From NCBI GenBank assembly GCA_002869065.1, contig PKTR01000004.1, positions 1-64,000 on the forward strand: 64,000 bases of DNA, given 5' to 3'. Of this stretch, positions 47,101-55,667 are shown piece after piece. The stretch is from Hyphomicrobiales bacterium. Its GTDB lineage: Bacteria; Pseudomonadota; Alphaproteobacteria; Rhizobiales; Rhodobiaceae. The notes beneath the pieces are model-generated. The model made no database searches and had not been told where the DNA came from. It saw nothing but the letters and a program-made list of their open reading frames with translations. A program made the position numbers and the translations under genes. Position 1 is the stretch's first letter. The number at the start of each line of letters is the position of its first letter.

Positions 47101-50100
47101 ACCTGATGAGCCGCGCCCGGCTGAGCGGCGACGAGTGGTCGCTGCATTGCCGCGGCCTGCTGCGCAAGCTGCCGAGCGCCGCGCCGAAGATCGCCGAGCC
47201 GTCCGGCTCGGCCGACTCGCTCGGTGCAGACGCGCTCTACCGCATCACCGAGCAGTTCGGCCTCAATTATGGCGATGCCTTCCGCCGTGCGGCCTATGTC
47301 GACACCTTTGACGAGCGCACCGCCCGCGTCGCCTTCTCGCCGGCAACCGATCTGACGGCTGAGAGTGGCTATCTGCTCGACCCGACGCTGCTCGACAGCG
47401 TGTTCCACGGCCTGTTCGCACTGCTGCGTCAGACCGGTGAAACGCCGGCCAACACCAGCTTCCTGCCGGTCCGTATTGGTGCGCTGCGTCTCTATAAGAC
47501 CGGCGTCCAGGCCGACCACGGCATCATCCGCGTCACCAGGGCCTCGCCGCGCTCGATCGAAGCGACCTTCGAGCTCGTCGATGCCGATGGCGAACTGACG
47601 GCCGTGCTTGAGGGGACCCGCTTCCGCGCCGTTCCGCTCGCTCGCACCGCCCTGCCCGACGAACTGGTCTACCGCACGGCGAGTCGCCGGCTCGGCCGCC
47701 CGGGCGAACCCTCCGCGCTTGCCGAAGCGTGCCCGTCCGGGCTGTTGGCGCTTGCGGGCAAACAGGGTCATGTCAGCGACGACGAACACGAGACGGGCGA
47801 GGACTGGCTCTTGCTCGAGGCCTCGGTGCGCTCGATTGCGCAGCGCACGCTGCTCGGTATTGCCGGCAAGGAATCCGCCGCGTTCGAACCGATCGCGGCC
47901 GTTGCCGACGGTCGCCTGGCCGAGAACGCCCACGCTTTCGCGGTCCGCCTGCTGATGGCACTGGAAGACACCGGCCTTGCCGAAGAAACCGATGGCGTGT
48001 GGTCGATTGCCGACGACGCCGATCAGTTGGGCGCCGACGACATCCTGCGCACGGTGATCGCCGACCATCCGGCCCGTATCGCCGAAGTCTCGCTGCTCGC
48101 CCATCTCGGCACCGCCCTTCCCGGCCTGCTGCGGAATGGCCTGGCCGAAAGCGCCGACAAGGCATTCTCCGGCTCGTTGCTCGAACATCTGGTGGCCGGT
48201 TCGCCGTCCTTCGTTCCGGCGATCGACGCCCTCGCCGACACCGTCGCCTCGCTGGCCGATGCATGGCCGAAGGCGATGCCGCTGCGCATCCTGCAGGTCG
48301 GCGCCCTCAACGAACGCCTGACCCGCGCGATCGCCAACCGGCTCGATGCGGATTTCGCCACGCTGACCGTCACCGACACCGATAGCCATGTGCTTGAGCG
48401 CGCCAAGGTTCGCGCCCATGTACCGCGCGGCACGTCTTACGCAACGCTGGAAGAGATCGCCGAGCACAACACAAGCACCGGCGGCTTTGACCTCATCGTC
48501 GCGGCCAATGCCTTTGCCGGCATGGACGATCAGGCGATCACCGACCTTGCCGTCAATCTGGCGCCGGGTGGTGGCCTTCTCGCCGCCGAACCCGCGCCTG
48601 GCATCATGTTCGACGCCCTGTTCGGCGTCGGCGCCGACTGGTGGGAAACCACCGTCGATCCGGCTTATCCGGTGTCCGCCATTCGTGGCGCAGCCGATTG
48701 GGCCGATCTGTTCGACGGCACCGGCTTCGCCGGAGTCGAGACCGCATCGATGGCGATCTCCGACAGCGAAGGCCTGCTGATCTCCGCGACCGTGGCGGAT
48801 TCCGCCAAAGCCGCCAAGGCCGAAGCCAAAGACGAGGCGAAGGACGACGCAGACGACAAGCCGCTGCCGCTGCTGGTTCTTCTTGCCGACGAGGAAGGCC
48901 TCAGCCGCGCCTTTGCCGACGGTCTCGCCTCCTCGCTCGAGCAGATGGGACGCACCGTCATCACCGCCGTTCCCGGCGACAAGACGGCGTCGGTCTCCGA
49001 CAACGAATGGACCTACTGCACGTCGGCAAGCGACGACGAGAACAAGGACTCGCTCGCCGGCCTGCTGGCAGCCGACGGCCCGCGCGATCTGGTCTATTTC
49101 GCCGGTATCGGCGGTTCCGAAGAAGCCCCGCTCGATGCCGTTGCGACCCGCACGACCGATCTCACGGTTCTTCTGCAGGCGCTTGGCATCAAGCCGGCCC
49201 GCCTGTGGATCGTCGCTCCGGGCGCCATGCAGCATGTCGCCGGCAGCAGCACCCATCGCCCGGTCGAGGCCGCGGTCTGGGGCTATGGCCGCGTCGCCGC
49301 CAACGAATACCCGAACGCGGAAATTCGCCTCGTCGACATCTCGCCGGCCCTGCAGCCGGGTGAGGCATCGAGCCGTCTCGCCGCCGAGATCGCCGCTCCG
49401 GGCGAAGAGCACGAGATCATCATCGACGCCGACCGGCGCACCGGCCTGCGCATCGCCCACGGCGGCGTGCTGCCGGCCCCGGAAGAGTTCACCGGCCCGG
49501 AAGAGAACGCCGGCTACCGCCTCGACATCGCCCGTCAGGGTTCGCTCGACGAGCTGGTCTGGCGCCGCGTCGAGCGCAAGGAACCGACCGGCACCGAGGT
49601 CGAGATCACCATGGCCGCGAGCGGCCTGAATTTCCGCGACGTGATGTGGTCGCTCGGCCTGTTGCCGGAAGAAGCGCTGGAAGACGGTTTTGCCGGCCCG
49701 ACGCTCGGCATGGAAGGCGCCGGCATCATCACCCGCGTCGGCCCGGACGCCACGCGTCTGAAGCCGGGCGATCATGTGCTGACCTTCGCGCCGGCCTGCT
49801 TCGCCAGCCACGTTACGGTCGACGAACGCGCCTGCGCGCCGATGCCCTCGACGGTCTCGCTTGAGGAAGCCGCGACGATCCCCGTCACCTTCCTCACCGC
49901 GTACTACGCGCTGGTCTATCTCGCCCATCTCGAAGAGGGTGAGTCGGTGCTTATCCATGGCGGCGCCGGCGGCGTCGGCCTGGCAGCCCTGCAGATCGCC
50001 AAGTGGCGCGGCGCAACCGTATTCACCACCGCCGGCACCGACGAGAAGCGCGATTTCGTGCGCATGCTCGGCGCCGACCACGTGCTCGACTCGCGTTCGC

Positions 50101-51761
50101 TCAGCTTCGCCGACGAAATCCTCGCCCTCACCGATGGCAAGGGCGTCGACGTGGTGCTGAACTCGCTGTCCGGCGAGGCGATGGAGCGCTCCATCGACGT
50201 GCTGAAGCCGTTCGGCCGCTTCCTCGAACTCGGCAAGCGCGACTACTACGCCAACACCCGTATCGGCCTGCGTCCGTTCCGTCAGAACCTGTCCTATTTC
50301 GGCATCGACGCCGACCAGCTTCTGACCCGCCAGCCGAAACTCGCCGACCGAATCTTCGGCGATCTCGTCGGCCTGTTCGAAAGCGGCGTGCTGACGCCGC
50401 TGCCATACCGCGTGTTTGCCGGCGAGGATGCTACGCACGCCTTCCGCCTGATGCAGAAGTCCGGTCATATCGGCAAGATCATCCTGACCCCGCCGAAGGA
50501 GCAGGAAGAACGTGAGGCGGTCGAGCCGCTCGCGCTCAAGGCCGATGCGACCTACGCGATCATCGGCGGCCTCGGCGGCTTTGGTCTTGAAACCGCCCGC
50601 TGGCTCGTCGGTCTCGGCGCCCGCAACCTGGTGCTCACCAGTCGCCGCGGCGCCGCCAACGAAGAGATCGCGGCGGAGATCGCAGACATCGAAAAGCTCG
50701 GTGCCAAGGTCGTGGTCGAAGCCTGCGACGTTGCCGACGAAAAGGCGACCAAGGCGCTTTTCGCCAAGCTTGCCAAGGACATGCCGCCAGTTCGTGGCGT
50801 CCTGCACACGGCGATGGTGCTCGACGACGCCCTCATCAGCAACCTCGATGGCGACCGTATTTCGACGGTGCTCGCGCCGAAGGTGGCCGGCGCCTACGTG
50901 CTCGATCAGGTCACCCGCGGCCTCGATCTCGATCTGTTCGTGCTGTTCTCCTCGGCGACGACCATCGTCGGCAATCCGGGTCAGGCGAACTATGTCGCGG
51001 CCAACGCCTATCTCGAAGCGCTGGCCGACAAGCGCCGCGCCGAAGGCCTGCCTGCTCTCGCCGTTGCCTGGGGCGCGATTGGCGATGCCGGCTATCTGGC
51101 CCGCAACGCCGAGGTCAACGAGATGCTGAGCCGCAAGCTCGGCCGCCACATGCTGGCCGCCAAGGATGCGCTCGACGGTCTCGAACGCCTGCTGACCCAC
51201 TATCAGGGCGGCGCGGCGGCCTTCGCCCATATCGACTGGTCCTCGGCGCGCAAGGAACTTGTGCTGCTCAAGACCCCGCTGTTTGCCGACATCGCGGCCG
51301 ATATCGACGCCGAGTCGAGCGACGCCGGCGGCGACGTCGACCTGCACGCGCTGATCGCCGGTCTCGACCGGGTTCAGGCGATCGACACCATCAGCAAGCT
51401 GCTTGCCGGCGAAATCGCCCGCATCCTGCGGCTGCCCGCAGAAGAGGTCGACCGGCACCGGCCGCTCGCCGAACTTGGCATGGACTCGCTGATGGCGCTC
51501 GAACTGCGCATGGCCGCCGAACAGCGGCTCGGTATCGACATCCCCTTGATGTCGATCGCAAACGGCGCGACACTTTCCGATATTGCCGGCCGCGTAACGG
51601 CGCGGGTGCTCGGCGAAGAAGGCGAGAGCGGTCTCTCTGACACCGCCGAAAGCCTCTATAAACAACATGTGGGTGAGGTTACTGCGGACGGGCAAACGGT
51701 TGCCGCGATCGCCGAGGCGGTCGAGGAGAAAAGTCAATCCGTGAGGAACATGCTGAAATGA
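44121..51761 (+). CDS. rkpA: RkpA-type iterative fatty acid/polyketide synthase
   Basis: 2546 residues from ATG 44121; a TTG 9 bp upstream and an ATG at 44142 are alternatives and none has a strong ribosome site. Domain order: KS 10-430 (VDTACSSS, Cys183; HGTGT; NIGHLE), AT 530-830 (GHSVGE, Ser629), DH 895-1180 (HPLLG; His931 in ADHKVEDAVVFP), vestigial MT about 1370-1560, vestigial KR about 1580-1780, ER 1800-2135 (HGGAGGVGLAALQ), KR 2140-2400 (GGLGGFGLETA), ACP with Ser2456 (LGMDSLMAL). No thioesterase. It is the layout of animal FAS. In S. meliloti rkpA is needed for K-antigen capsule, probably making a lipid part. rkpG overlaps its stop by 4 bp. Confidence 0.93.
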   Translation: MGNSTAPMNGDKRDIAIIGYACRLPSAPNPDAFWSTLIDGRCAIGSISSDRWAPERFGHPNRTAAGKSYTWAAGQLDDVWGFDPGFFGISPREAAQMDPQQRLLLQVVWEALENAGIPASKLAGSETGVYVGTSSLDYGNGFLFDPAAADVQLMTGNTLSIVANRVSYIFDLRGPSFVVDTACSSSLVALHEALEAIRAGHIDTAIVAGVHLLLSPFAFVGFSRASMLSSTGLCRAFDADGDGYVRSEGSVAFVIRAADVAEKNGDRIHGLLVGSGINSDGRTVGLSLPSPMSQAALLDKVYDEYAIDPNGLAFVEAHGTGTRVGDPAETEALGTILGQKRKSALPIGSVKTNIGHLEPVSGLAGLLKAVMALEHDVLPPSLHFETPNPDIPFDKLNLEVVTKPRKLPRGKKPRYAGVNSFGFGGTNAHAILRDPDPVKPPRAVKVDERAPLIISAQSPEALTELAAAYRERIDAADETMATGIVNAAAYNRDRLDRRLLVLGAGKDAKLAGLDAFIAGEKSPDVVEARTVTRSTPVAFLFSGNGSQWAGMAQAAYQNDTDFRRAFEHVDRRFMSVSGWSLLTMLFSPELENEIERTEIAQPLLFGVQVAIVEALRKRGLNPTAVAGHSVGEVAAAWCAGALDLDQAVKVIHARSTHQEVARHLGTMAALLLGEEAAREAIDDPRFKGLELAAVNSPRSVTISGPVETIDAFAKYARKQRWALRKLNLDYPFHCALIDSIEAPLKASLEDLKPHAGKVAFVSSVKGVVLDGTKLGTDYWWDNVREAVHFEASLKTLNMLGHRVFVEIGPRPVLTTYVNDTYRALDESCACLPALDKDDADKADPIGRIVALALAAGGQVDDAALFGKSMGPPIDLPYYPWQNQEFRIGHTDENFNFFGGDSHPLLGFRIRPESAEWFNHVDDELIPLLADHKVEDAVVFPAAGYIEMALAAGTAWLGTDQIEIQNMDIIRPLVIDHHGTRETMLQISSDGTVFDLMSRARLSGDEWSLHCRGLLRKLPSAAPKIAEPSGSADSLGADALYRITEQFGLNYGDAFRRAAYVDTFDERTARVAFSPATDLTAESGYLLDPTLLDSVFHGLFALLRQTGETPANTSFLPVRIGALRLYKTGVQADHGIIRVTRASPRSIEATFELVDADGELTAVLEGTRFRAVPLARTALPDELVYRTASRRLGRPGEPSALAEACPSGLLALAGKQGHVSDDEHETGEDWLLLEASVRSIAQRTLLGIAGKESAAFEPIAAVADGRLAENAHAFAVRLLMALEDTGLAEETDGVWSIADDADQLGADDILRTVIADHPARIAEVSLLAHLGTALPGLLRNGLAESADKAFSGSLLEHLVAGSPSFVPAIDALADTVASLADAWPKAMPLRILQVGALNERLTRAIANRLDADFATLTVTDTDSHVLERAKVRAHVPRGTSYATLEEIAEHNTSTGGFDLIVAANAFAGMDDQAITDLAVNLAPGGGLLAAEPAPGIMFDALFGVGADWWETTVDPAYPVSAIRGAADWADLFDGTGFAGVETASMAISDSEGLLISATVADSAKAAKAEAKDEAKDDADDKPLPLLVLLADEEGLSRAFADGLASSLEQMGRTVITAVPGDKTASVSDNEWTYCTSASDDENKDSLAGLLAADGPRDLVYFAGIGGSEEAPLDAVATRTTDLTVLLQALGIKPARLWIVAPGAMQHVAGSSTHRPVEAAVWGYGRVAANEYPNAEIRLVDISPALQPGEASSRLAAEIAAPGEEHEIIIDADRRTGLRIAHGGVLPAPEEFTGPEENAGYRLDIARQGSLDELVWRRVERKEPTGTEVEITMAASGLNFRDVMWSLGLLPEEALEDGFAGPTLGMEGAGIITRVGPDATRLKPGDHVLTFAPACFASHVTVDERACAPMPSTVSLEEAATIPVTFLTAYYALVYLAHLEEGESVLIHGGAGGVGLAALQIAKWRGATVFTTAGTDEKRDFVRMLGADHVLDSRSLSFADEILALTDGKGVDVVLNSLSGEAMERSIDVLKPFGRFLELGKRDYYANTRIGLRPFRQNLSYFGIDADQLLTRQPKLADRIFGDLVGLFESGVLTPLPYRVFAGEDATHAFRLMQKSGHIGKIILTPPKEQEEREAVEPLALKADATYAIIGGLGGFGLETARWLVGLGARNLVLTSRRGAANEEIAAEIADIEKLGAKVVVEACDVADEKATKALFAKLAKDMPPVRGVLHTAMVLDDALISNLDGDRISTVLAPKVAGAYVLDQVTRGLDLDLFVLFSSATTIVGNPGQANYVAANAYLEALADKRRAEGLPALAVAWGAIGDAGYLARNAEVNEMLSRKLGRHMLAAKDALDGLERLLTHYQGGAAAFAHIDWSSARKELVLLKTPLFADIAADIDAESSDAGGDVDLHALIAGLDRVQAIDTISKLLAGEIARILRLPAEEVDRHRPLAELGMDSLMALELRMAAEQRLGIDIPLMSIANGATLSDIAGRVTARVLGEEGESGLSDTAESLYKQHVGEVTADGQTVAAIAEAVEEKSQSVRNMLK

Positions 51762-53143
51762 CACGGCAAAGGAGCCTTGGGGGGCTCACCGGGGGCGCGA
51801 AGGACCAGTTGCTCGCAGATTTGCGGGCAAACAAGAAAGCGACCAAGGACCGCCGTCCCGCACCGGCCCGCCCCAAGAGCGCGCCGAAGGGCAAACGTGC
51901 CTTCGACTTCTCGGAACTGCCTGAGGTCAAGCAGTTCAAGATGCAGCGCGCGGCGGCCGACATGATGGGTATCGCCAACCCGTTCTTCCGCCCGCACGAC
52001 GGCATTGCCCGCAACGTCTCGATGATCGAGGGCCGCGAGTGCATCAACTTCGCGTCCTATAATTATCTCGGTCTCAACGGGCATCCGGAAGTGAGCGCGG
52101 CCGCAAAGGCGGCCATCGACCAGTACGGCACCTCGGTGTCGGCGAGCCGCATCGTTGCCGGCGAACGCCCGATCCACCGCGAGCTCGAAAAGAAGATCGC
52201 CGAGCTGCACGGGGTCGAGGACGCCATCGCCATGGTTTCGGGCCATGCGACCAACGTCACCGCCATCGGCACGCTGATGTCGCCGAAGGACCTGATCATC
52301 TGCGACTCGCTGATCCACAATTCAGTGACCGAAGGCGTGAAGCTGTCGGGCGCGACCCGCCTCACCTTCCCGCACAACGATCTCGACGCGCTCGAGGATC
52401 TGCTCAACAAGGTCCGCCACAGCCATGAACACGTCCTCGTCGTTGTCGAGGGCCTGTACAGCATGGACGGCGACTTCCCGAACCTGCCGAAGCTGATCGA
52501 CATCAAGCGGCGTCACGACGTCTGGCTGATGGTAGACGAGGCGCATTCGGTCGGCGTGCTGGGTGCCCATGGCCGCGGTCTCGCCGAGCACTACAACATC
52601 GACCCGAACGAAGTCGAAATGTGGATGGGGACCTTCTCCAAGACCCTGTCCGGTTGCGGCGGCTATATTGCCGGCTCGGCGGCGCTGATCGACTATCTGA
52701 AGGTCGCGGCCCCCGGCTTCGTCTTCTCGGTCGGCCTTTCCGCGCCGCTCGCCGCGTCCGTCATGGCATCCATCGACATCATGCTGCGCGAGCCGGAGCG
52801 GGTGAAGAAACTGCGCGAGAACGGCCACCTCTTCCTCGAACTCGCCAGGGAAAAGGGCCTCGATACCGGCCCGAGCGCCGGCTATTCCGTGGTGCCTGTC
52901 GTCGTCGGCGACTCGGTGCAGTCGGTCGTGCTGTCGAACCGGTTGCTGGAACAGGGTGTCAACGCGCTGCCGATCATCTTCCCCGCGGTCGCGGAGAAGA
53001 GCGCCCGCCTGCGCTTCTTCATCACCAGCGAACACACCGACGAGGAGATCGCCAAAGCGGTCGACCTGACCGCCAAGTGCCTCGAAGAGGTCCGCGCGGA
53101 AGGCTCGCAATGGGCGAAGCTCATCAACAAGATGGGCGGCTGA
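51758..53143 (+). CDS. rkpG: RkpG-type alpha-oxoamine synthase (AONS/KBL/SPT family)
   Basis: 461 residues. A basic, Lys/Ala/Pro-rich N-terminal extension (about 1-60) precedes the fold: FASYNYLGLNGHPEV, GTSVSASRIVAGERPIHRELEK, VEGLYSMDGDFPNLP, DEAHSVGVLG and PLP lysine 295 in GTFSKTLSGCGGY. Relatives condense an acyl thioester with an amino acid, releasing CO2. Translational coupling to the ACP-bearing RkpA (ATGA overlap) suggests that it takes the RkpA acyl chain, which would give a ketoamine lipid; this product is inference. The ER of RkpA implies a saturated chain. Confidence 0.93.
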   Translation: MTRQRSLGGLTGGAKDQLLADLRANKKATKDRRPAPARPKSAPKGKRAFDFSELPEVKQFKMQRAAADMMGIANPFFRPHDGIARNVSMIEGRECINFASYNYLGLNGHPEVSAAAKAAIDQYGTSVSASRIVAGERPIHRELEKKIAELHGVEDAIAMVSGHATNVTAIGTLMSPKDLIICDSLIHNSVTEGVKLSGATRLTFPHNDLDALEDLLNKVRHSHEHVLVVVEGLYSMDGDFPNLPKLIDIKRRHDVWLMVDEAHSVGVLGAHGRGLAEHYNIDPNEVEMWMGTFSKTLSGCGGYIAGSAALIDYLKVAAPGFVFSVGLSAPLAASVMASIDIMLREPERVKKLRENGHLFLELAREKGLDTGPSAGYSVVPVVVGDSVQSVVLSNRLLEQGVNALPIIFPAVAEKSARLRFFITSEHTDEEIAKAVDLTAKCLEEVRAEGSQWAKLINKMGG

Positions 53144-53172
53144 CCAACGCTGTCATCGCTGACTGGATTGCG

Positions 53173-53198
53173 AAACGGGCCGCCTCGCGGCCCGTTTT
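53173..53198. terminator. Strong hairpin between convergent rkpG and rkpH
   Basis: AAACGGGCCGC and GCGGCCCGTTT form a perfect 11-bp stem with a CTC loop, followed by TTTTC on the plus strand and TTTCG on the minus strand. It can stop rkpG transcription and perhaps rkpH as well. Confidence 0.88.
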
Positions 53199-54001
53199 CA
53201 TTTGCTCCAGTCGCGCGGATCCGGCTCGATCTCGGCGGCGAAGCCATTCATGAACAGATCGGCAATCTTCGGCGGCAGGAACTTGCTGAGCCAGATGCCG
53301 AACACCAGCGGCCACGGGAAGGCGATCCGGCTGCGCCGCCGCGCCAATCCCCGAGAGATGATGCCCGCCGCCTTTTCCGCCGATATTTCAAGCGGTTTCG
53401 GACCGATATGCCGGGCCGACATCGGTGACGTCACAAACCCCGGACAAATCACTGTGATGTCGATCCGATCCGTCTTCAGCCAGCCGCGCAGCGAGTCGCC
53501 ATAGGCGATGATCGCCGCCTTGGTGGCGCTGTAGGACGGCATCTCCGGCAACGCCCGCATGCCGGCGAGCGAACTGACCATCGCGATATGACCGCTCTTT
53601 CGCGCGCGCATCTGGTCGATCAACGCATGCACGGTGTTGATCGTCCCCTTGTAGTTGATGTCTGCGAGGCGCTCGGCCTCCTCGTCGGTCTCCCGCTGGC
53701 CACCGGCCCTGAGCCCGGCCGAAACACCGGCATTTGCGATCAGCAGATCAACCGGCGTGCGTTCGTCGAACCCGCGCAGCGCGTCGTACAGCGCGTCCCG
53801 GTCGCGAACATCGACAGCCGCCGCCACGACCTCGGCGCCCGCTTGGCGACAATCCTCGGCGATCTGTTCGAGTCGTTGCCTGTCGCGCCCCGTCAGGCAC
53901 AGGGAAACTCCCGGCGCGGCATAGTGCCGGGCGAGCGCATTGCCAATGCCGCCGGTCGCGCCGGTGATCACAATTGATGACGGATTCTTTCTGCCGCCCA
54001 T
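53198..54001 (-). CDS. rkpH: RkpH-type short-chain dehydrogenase/reductase
   Basis: 267 residues; AGGAG precedes the ATG. Classical SDR: TGATGGIG cofactor loop, LIANAGVS, catalytic SS...YSATK (Tyr/Lys) and PGFVTSPM. A C-terminal hydrophobic helix (FPWPLVFGIWLSKFLPPKIADLF) suggests membrane association, as in 3-ketosphinganine reductase relatives. If RkpG makes a 3-ketoamine, this enzyme could reduce it; that is inference. In S. meliloti rkpH is co-directional with rkpG, but here it is inverted. Confidence 0.85.
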   Translation of the reverse strand: MGGRKNPSSIVITGATGGIGNALARHYAAPGVSLCLTGRDRQRLEQIAEDCRQAGAEVVAAAVDVRDRDALYDALRGFDERTPVDLLIANAGVSAGLRAGGQRETDEEAERLADINYKGTINTVHALIDQMRARKSGHIAMVSSLAGMRALPEMPSYSATKAAIIAYGDSLRGWLKTDRIDITVICPGFVTSPMSARHIGPKPLEISAEKAAGIISRGLARRRSRIAFPWPLVFGIWLSKFLPPKIADLFMNGFAAEIEPDPRDWSK

Positions 54002-54232
54002 CGCGGGCCATCTCCTGATTTCAAGGGCCTAAGCGCCCCGGCGAGAGGTATCAGCCAAAAACGGCGCTGTCGAGGAGCCCTTCTCGGCACCATGCCCGGC
54101 GCCGAAGGCGCGCTCGCGGCGGTGCTTGGGTTGACACTTCAAAGCCCCCGGTGCTAGGCGATCACGTCCCAATTTCAATGCCGTTTCAGTTGCTTCCCGA
54201 ATATGGGTGAGTTGAGCGGTCGGATTCGCACA

Positions 54233-55555
54233 ATGACAACTGAGCGGCGTCGCGTTTTTCTGTTCCTGCAGGGCCCTCCTTCCGGCTTTGCCAGGCAAAT
54301 CAGTGATGAGTTGGATCGCCTCGGTCATCGTACCGTGCGGATCAATCTATGCTCTGGCGACTGGCTCTACTGGCGCAAGCCGGGCGCGGTGAACTACCGC
54401 GGCACGCTGCAGGAGTTCCCGGCTTTCCTCGAGGATTTCTGCCGCCGCGAAGGCGTGACCGACGTCCTCTATTATGCTGACCGGCTGCCCTACCATCGGG
54501 TCGCTGCGTCCGTCGCCCGCAAGCTCGGCATCACCGACGTCACCTATGAGTTCGGTTATCTGCGGCCGGACTGGATCACCTTCGAGCGCGGCGGCATGTC
54601 CGCCTATTCGCATTTCCCCAAGGATCCGGACCAGATCCGAAAAATCGCCCGCGACGCGCCGGAGCCGGATCTCGAACCGCACTACCCCTACACATTCGGC
54701 CAGGAAGCCTTCAACGAGGTCGTCTACAATCTGACGACCTTCTTCGCCCGCTGGCCATTCTGGAACTATGACGCCGACAAGTACTACAACCCGTTCATCG
54801 ACTATCTGAACCACCTGCCGCAGCTGTTCCTCGGCAAAGTCCATCACCGCAATGCGCGCCGCGTGATCCGCAAGCTCCGCAAGAGCGGGCAGCGCTATTA
54901 CGTCTTCCCGATGCAGCTGCAGAGCGACTACCAGCTTCGTTCCAACTCGCCCTTCAATCACCAGTCCGACGCGATCGATATGGTGATGAAATCTTTCAAG
55001 GCGCACGCGCCGGAAGACGCCGTCCTGATCTTCAAGGTCCATCCGCTCGACAACGGCATGGAGAAGTGGCCGAAGGCCATCCGCCGACTGGCGAGGAAAA
55101 ACGGCCTGAAGGGTCGCGTCCGTTTCATTAATGGCGGCGCGCTCGATCAACTGCTGGAAAAGGCCGAGGGCTGTGTGCTCATCAACAGCACCGTCGGCCT
55201 GCATGCCTACCGCCTCGCCTGCCCGGTAAAGATCATCGGCATGGCGATGTTCGACATCCCGGGCCTCGCCTTCCAGGGCGAGCTCGACGAGTTCTGGACC
55301 AATGGCGAGAAGCCGGACATCGACCTGTGCGCCGATTTCATCAAAGCGCTTGCGGCGACCATCCAGGTGAAGGGCAATTTCTACACCAAGGCAGGCCGGG
55401 CTGCTGCCGTCCGCGACGTCGCGCAGCGACTGATCGAAGGGCACATCAACGAACCCGGCGCCTTCGTGAACCCGCCGCCGCGGCTGGCCGAAGCCCGTAA
55501 ACGCGGTCTGCCCTACCGCTCCGACGAAGAAATTCTCGCCGGCCACATCAAGTAG
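54233..55555 (+). CDS. kpsS: KpsS-like capsule lipid Kdo transferase
   Basis: 440 residues from MTTERRRVFLFLQGPPSGF; another ATG 30 bp upstream is in frame and neither has a clear ribosome site. The capsule-synthesis (PF05159-like) fold is visible: FLFLQGPPSGFARQISDEL, the Kdo/CMP region VFPMQLQSDYQLRSNSP, FKVHPLDNGMEKWP and INSTVGLHAYRLACPVKIIG. In E. coli KpsS adds the first Kdo of the linker to a lysophosphatidylglycerol anchor. Here the acceptor lipid may be the RkpA/G product. It is divergent from rkpH. Confidence 0.9.
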   Translation: MTTERRRVFLFLQGPPSGFARQISDELDRLGHRTVRINLCSGDWLYWRKPGAVNYRGTLQEFPAFLEDFCRREGVTDVLYYADRLPYHRVAASVARKLGITDVTYEFGYLRPDWITFERGGMSAYSHFPKDPDQIRKIARDAPEPDLEPHYPYTFGQEAFNEVVYNLTTFFARWPFWNYDADKYYNPFIDYLNHLPQLFLGKVHHRNARRVIRKLRKSGQRYYVFPMQLQSDYQLRSNSPFNHQSDAIDMVMKSFKAHAPEDAVLIFKVHPLDNGMEKWPKAIRRLARKNGLKGRVRFINGGALDQLLEKAEGCVLINSTVGLHAYRLACPVKIIGMAMFDIPGLAFQGELDEFWTNGEKPDIDLCADFIKALAATIQVKGNFYTKAGRAAAVRDVAQRLIEGHINEPGAFVNPPPRLAEARKRGLPYRSDEEILAGHIK

Positions 55556-55667
55556 CCGCACCGCGAGGCGCCCGGCACTGGTGAGCGAATACGCCGGTTG
55601 CCTTGGCGGCGAAGCGTTCCCATAGTGGCGGCCGATTTCTCTCAGGCAGGACCCACACGAAGCGAGC

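Noticed and set aside
44130-51764. A minus-strand open frame of about 2544 codons opposite rkpA
   Set aside because: It mirrors rkpA codon for codon, has no ribosome site, and its protein has no recognisable domain. It results from the absence of TTA, CTA and TCA in the sense gene.
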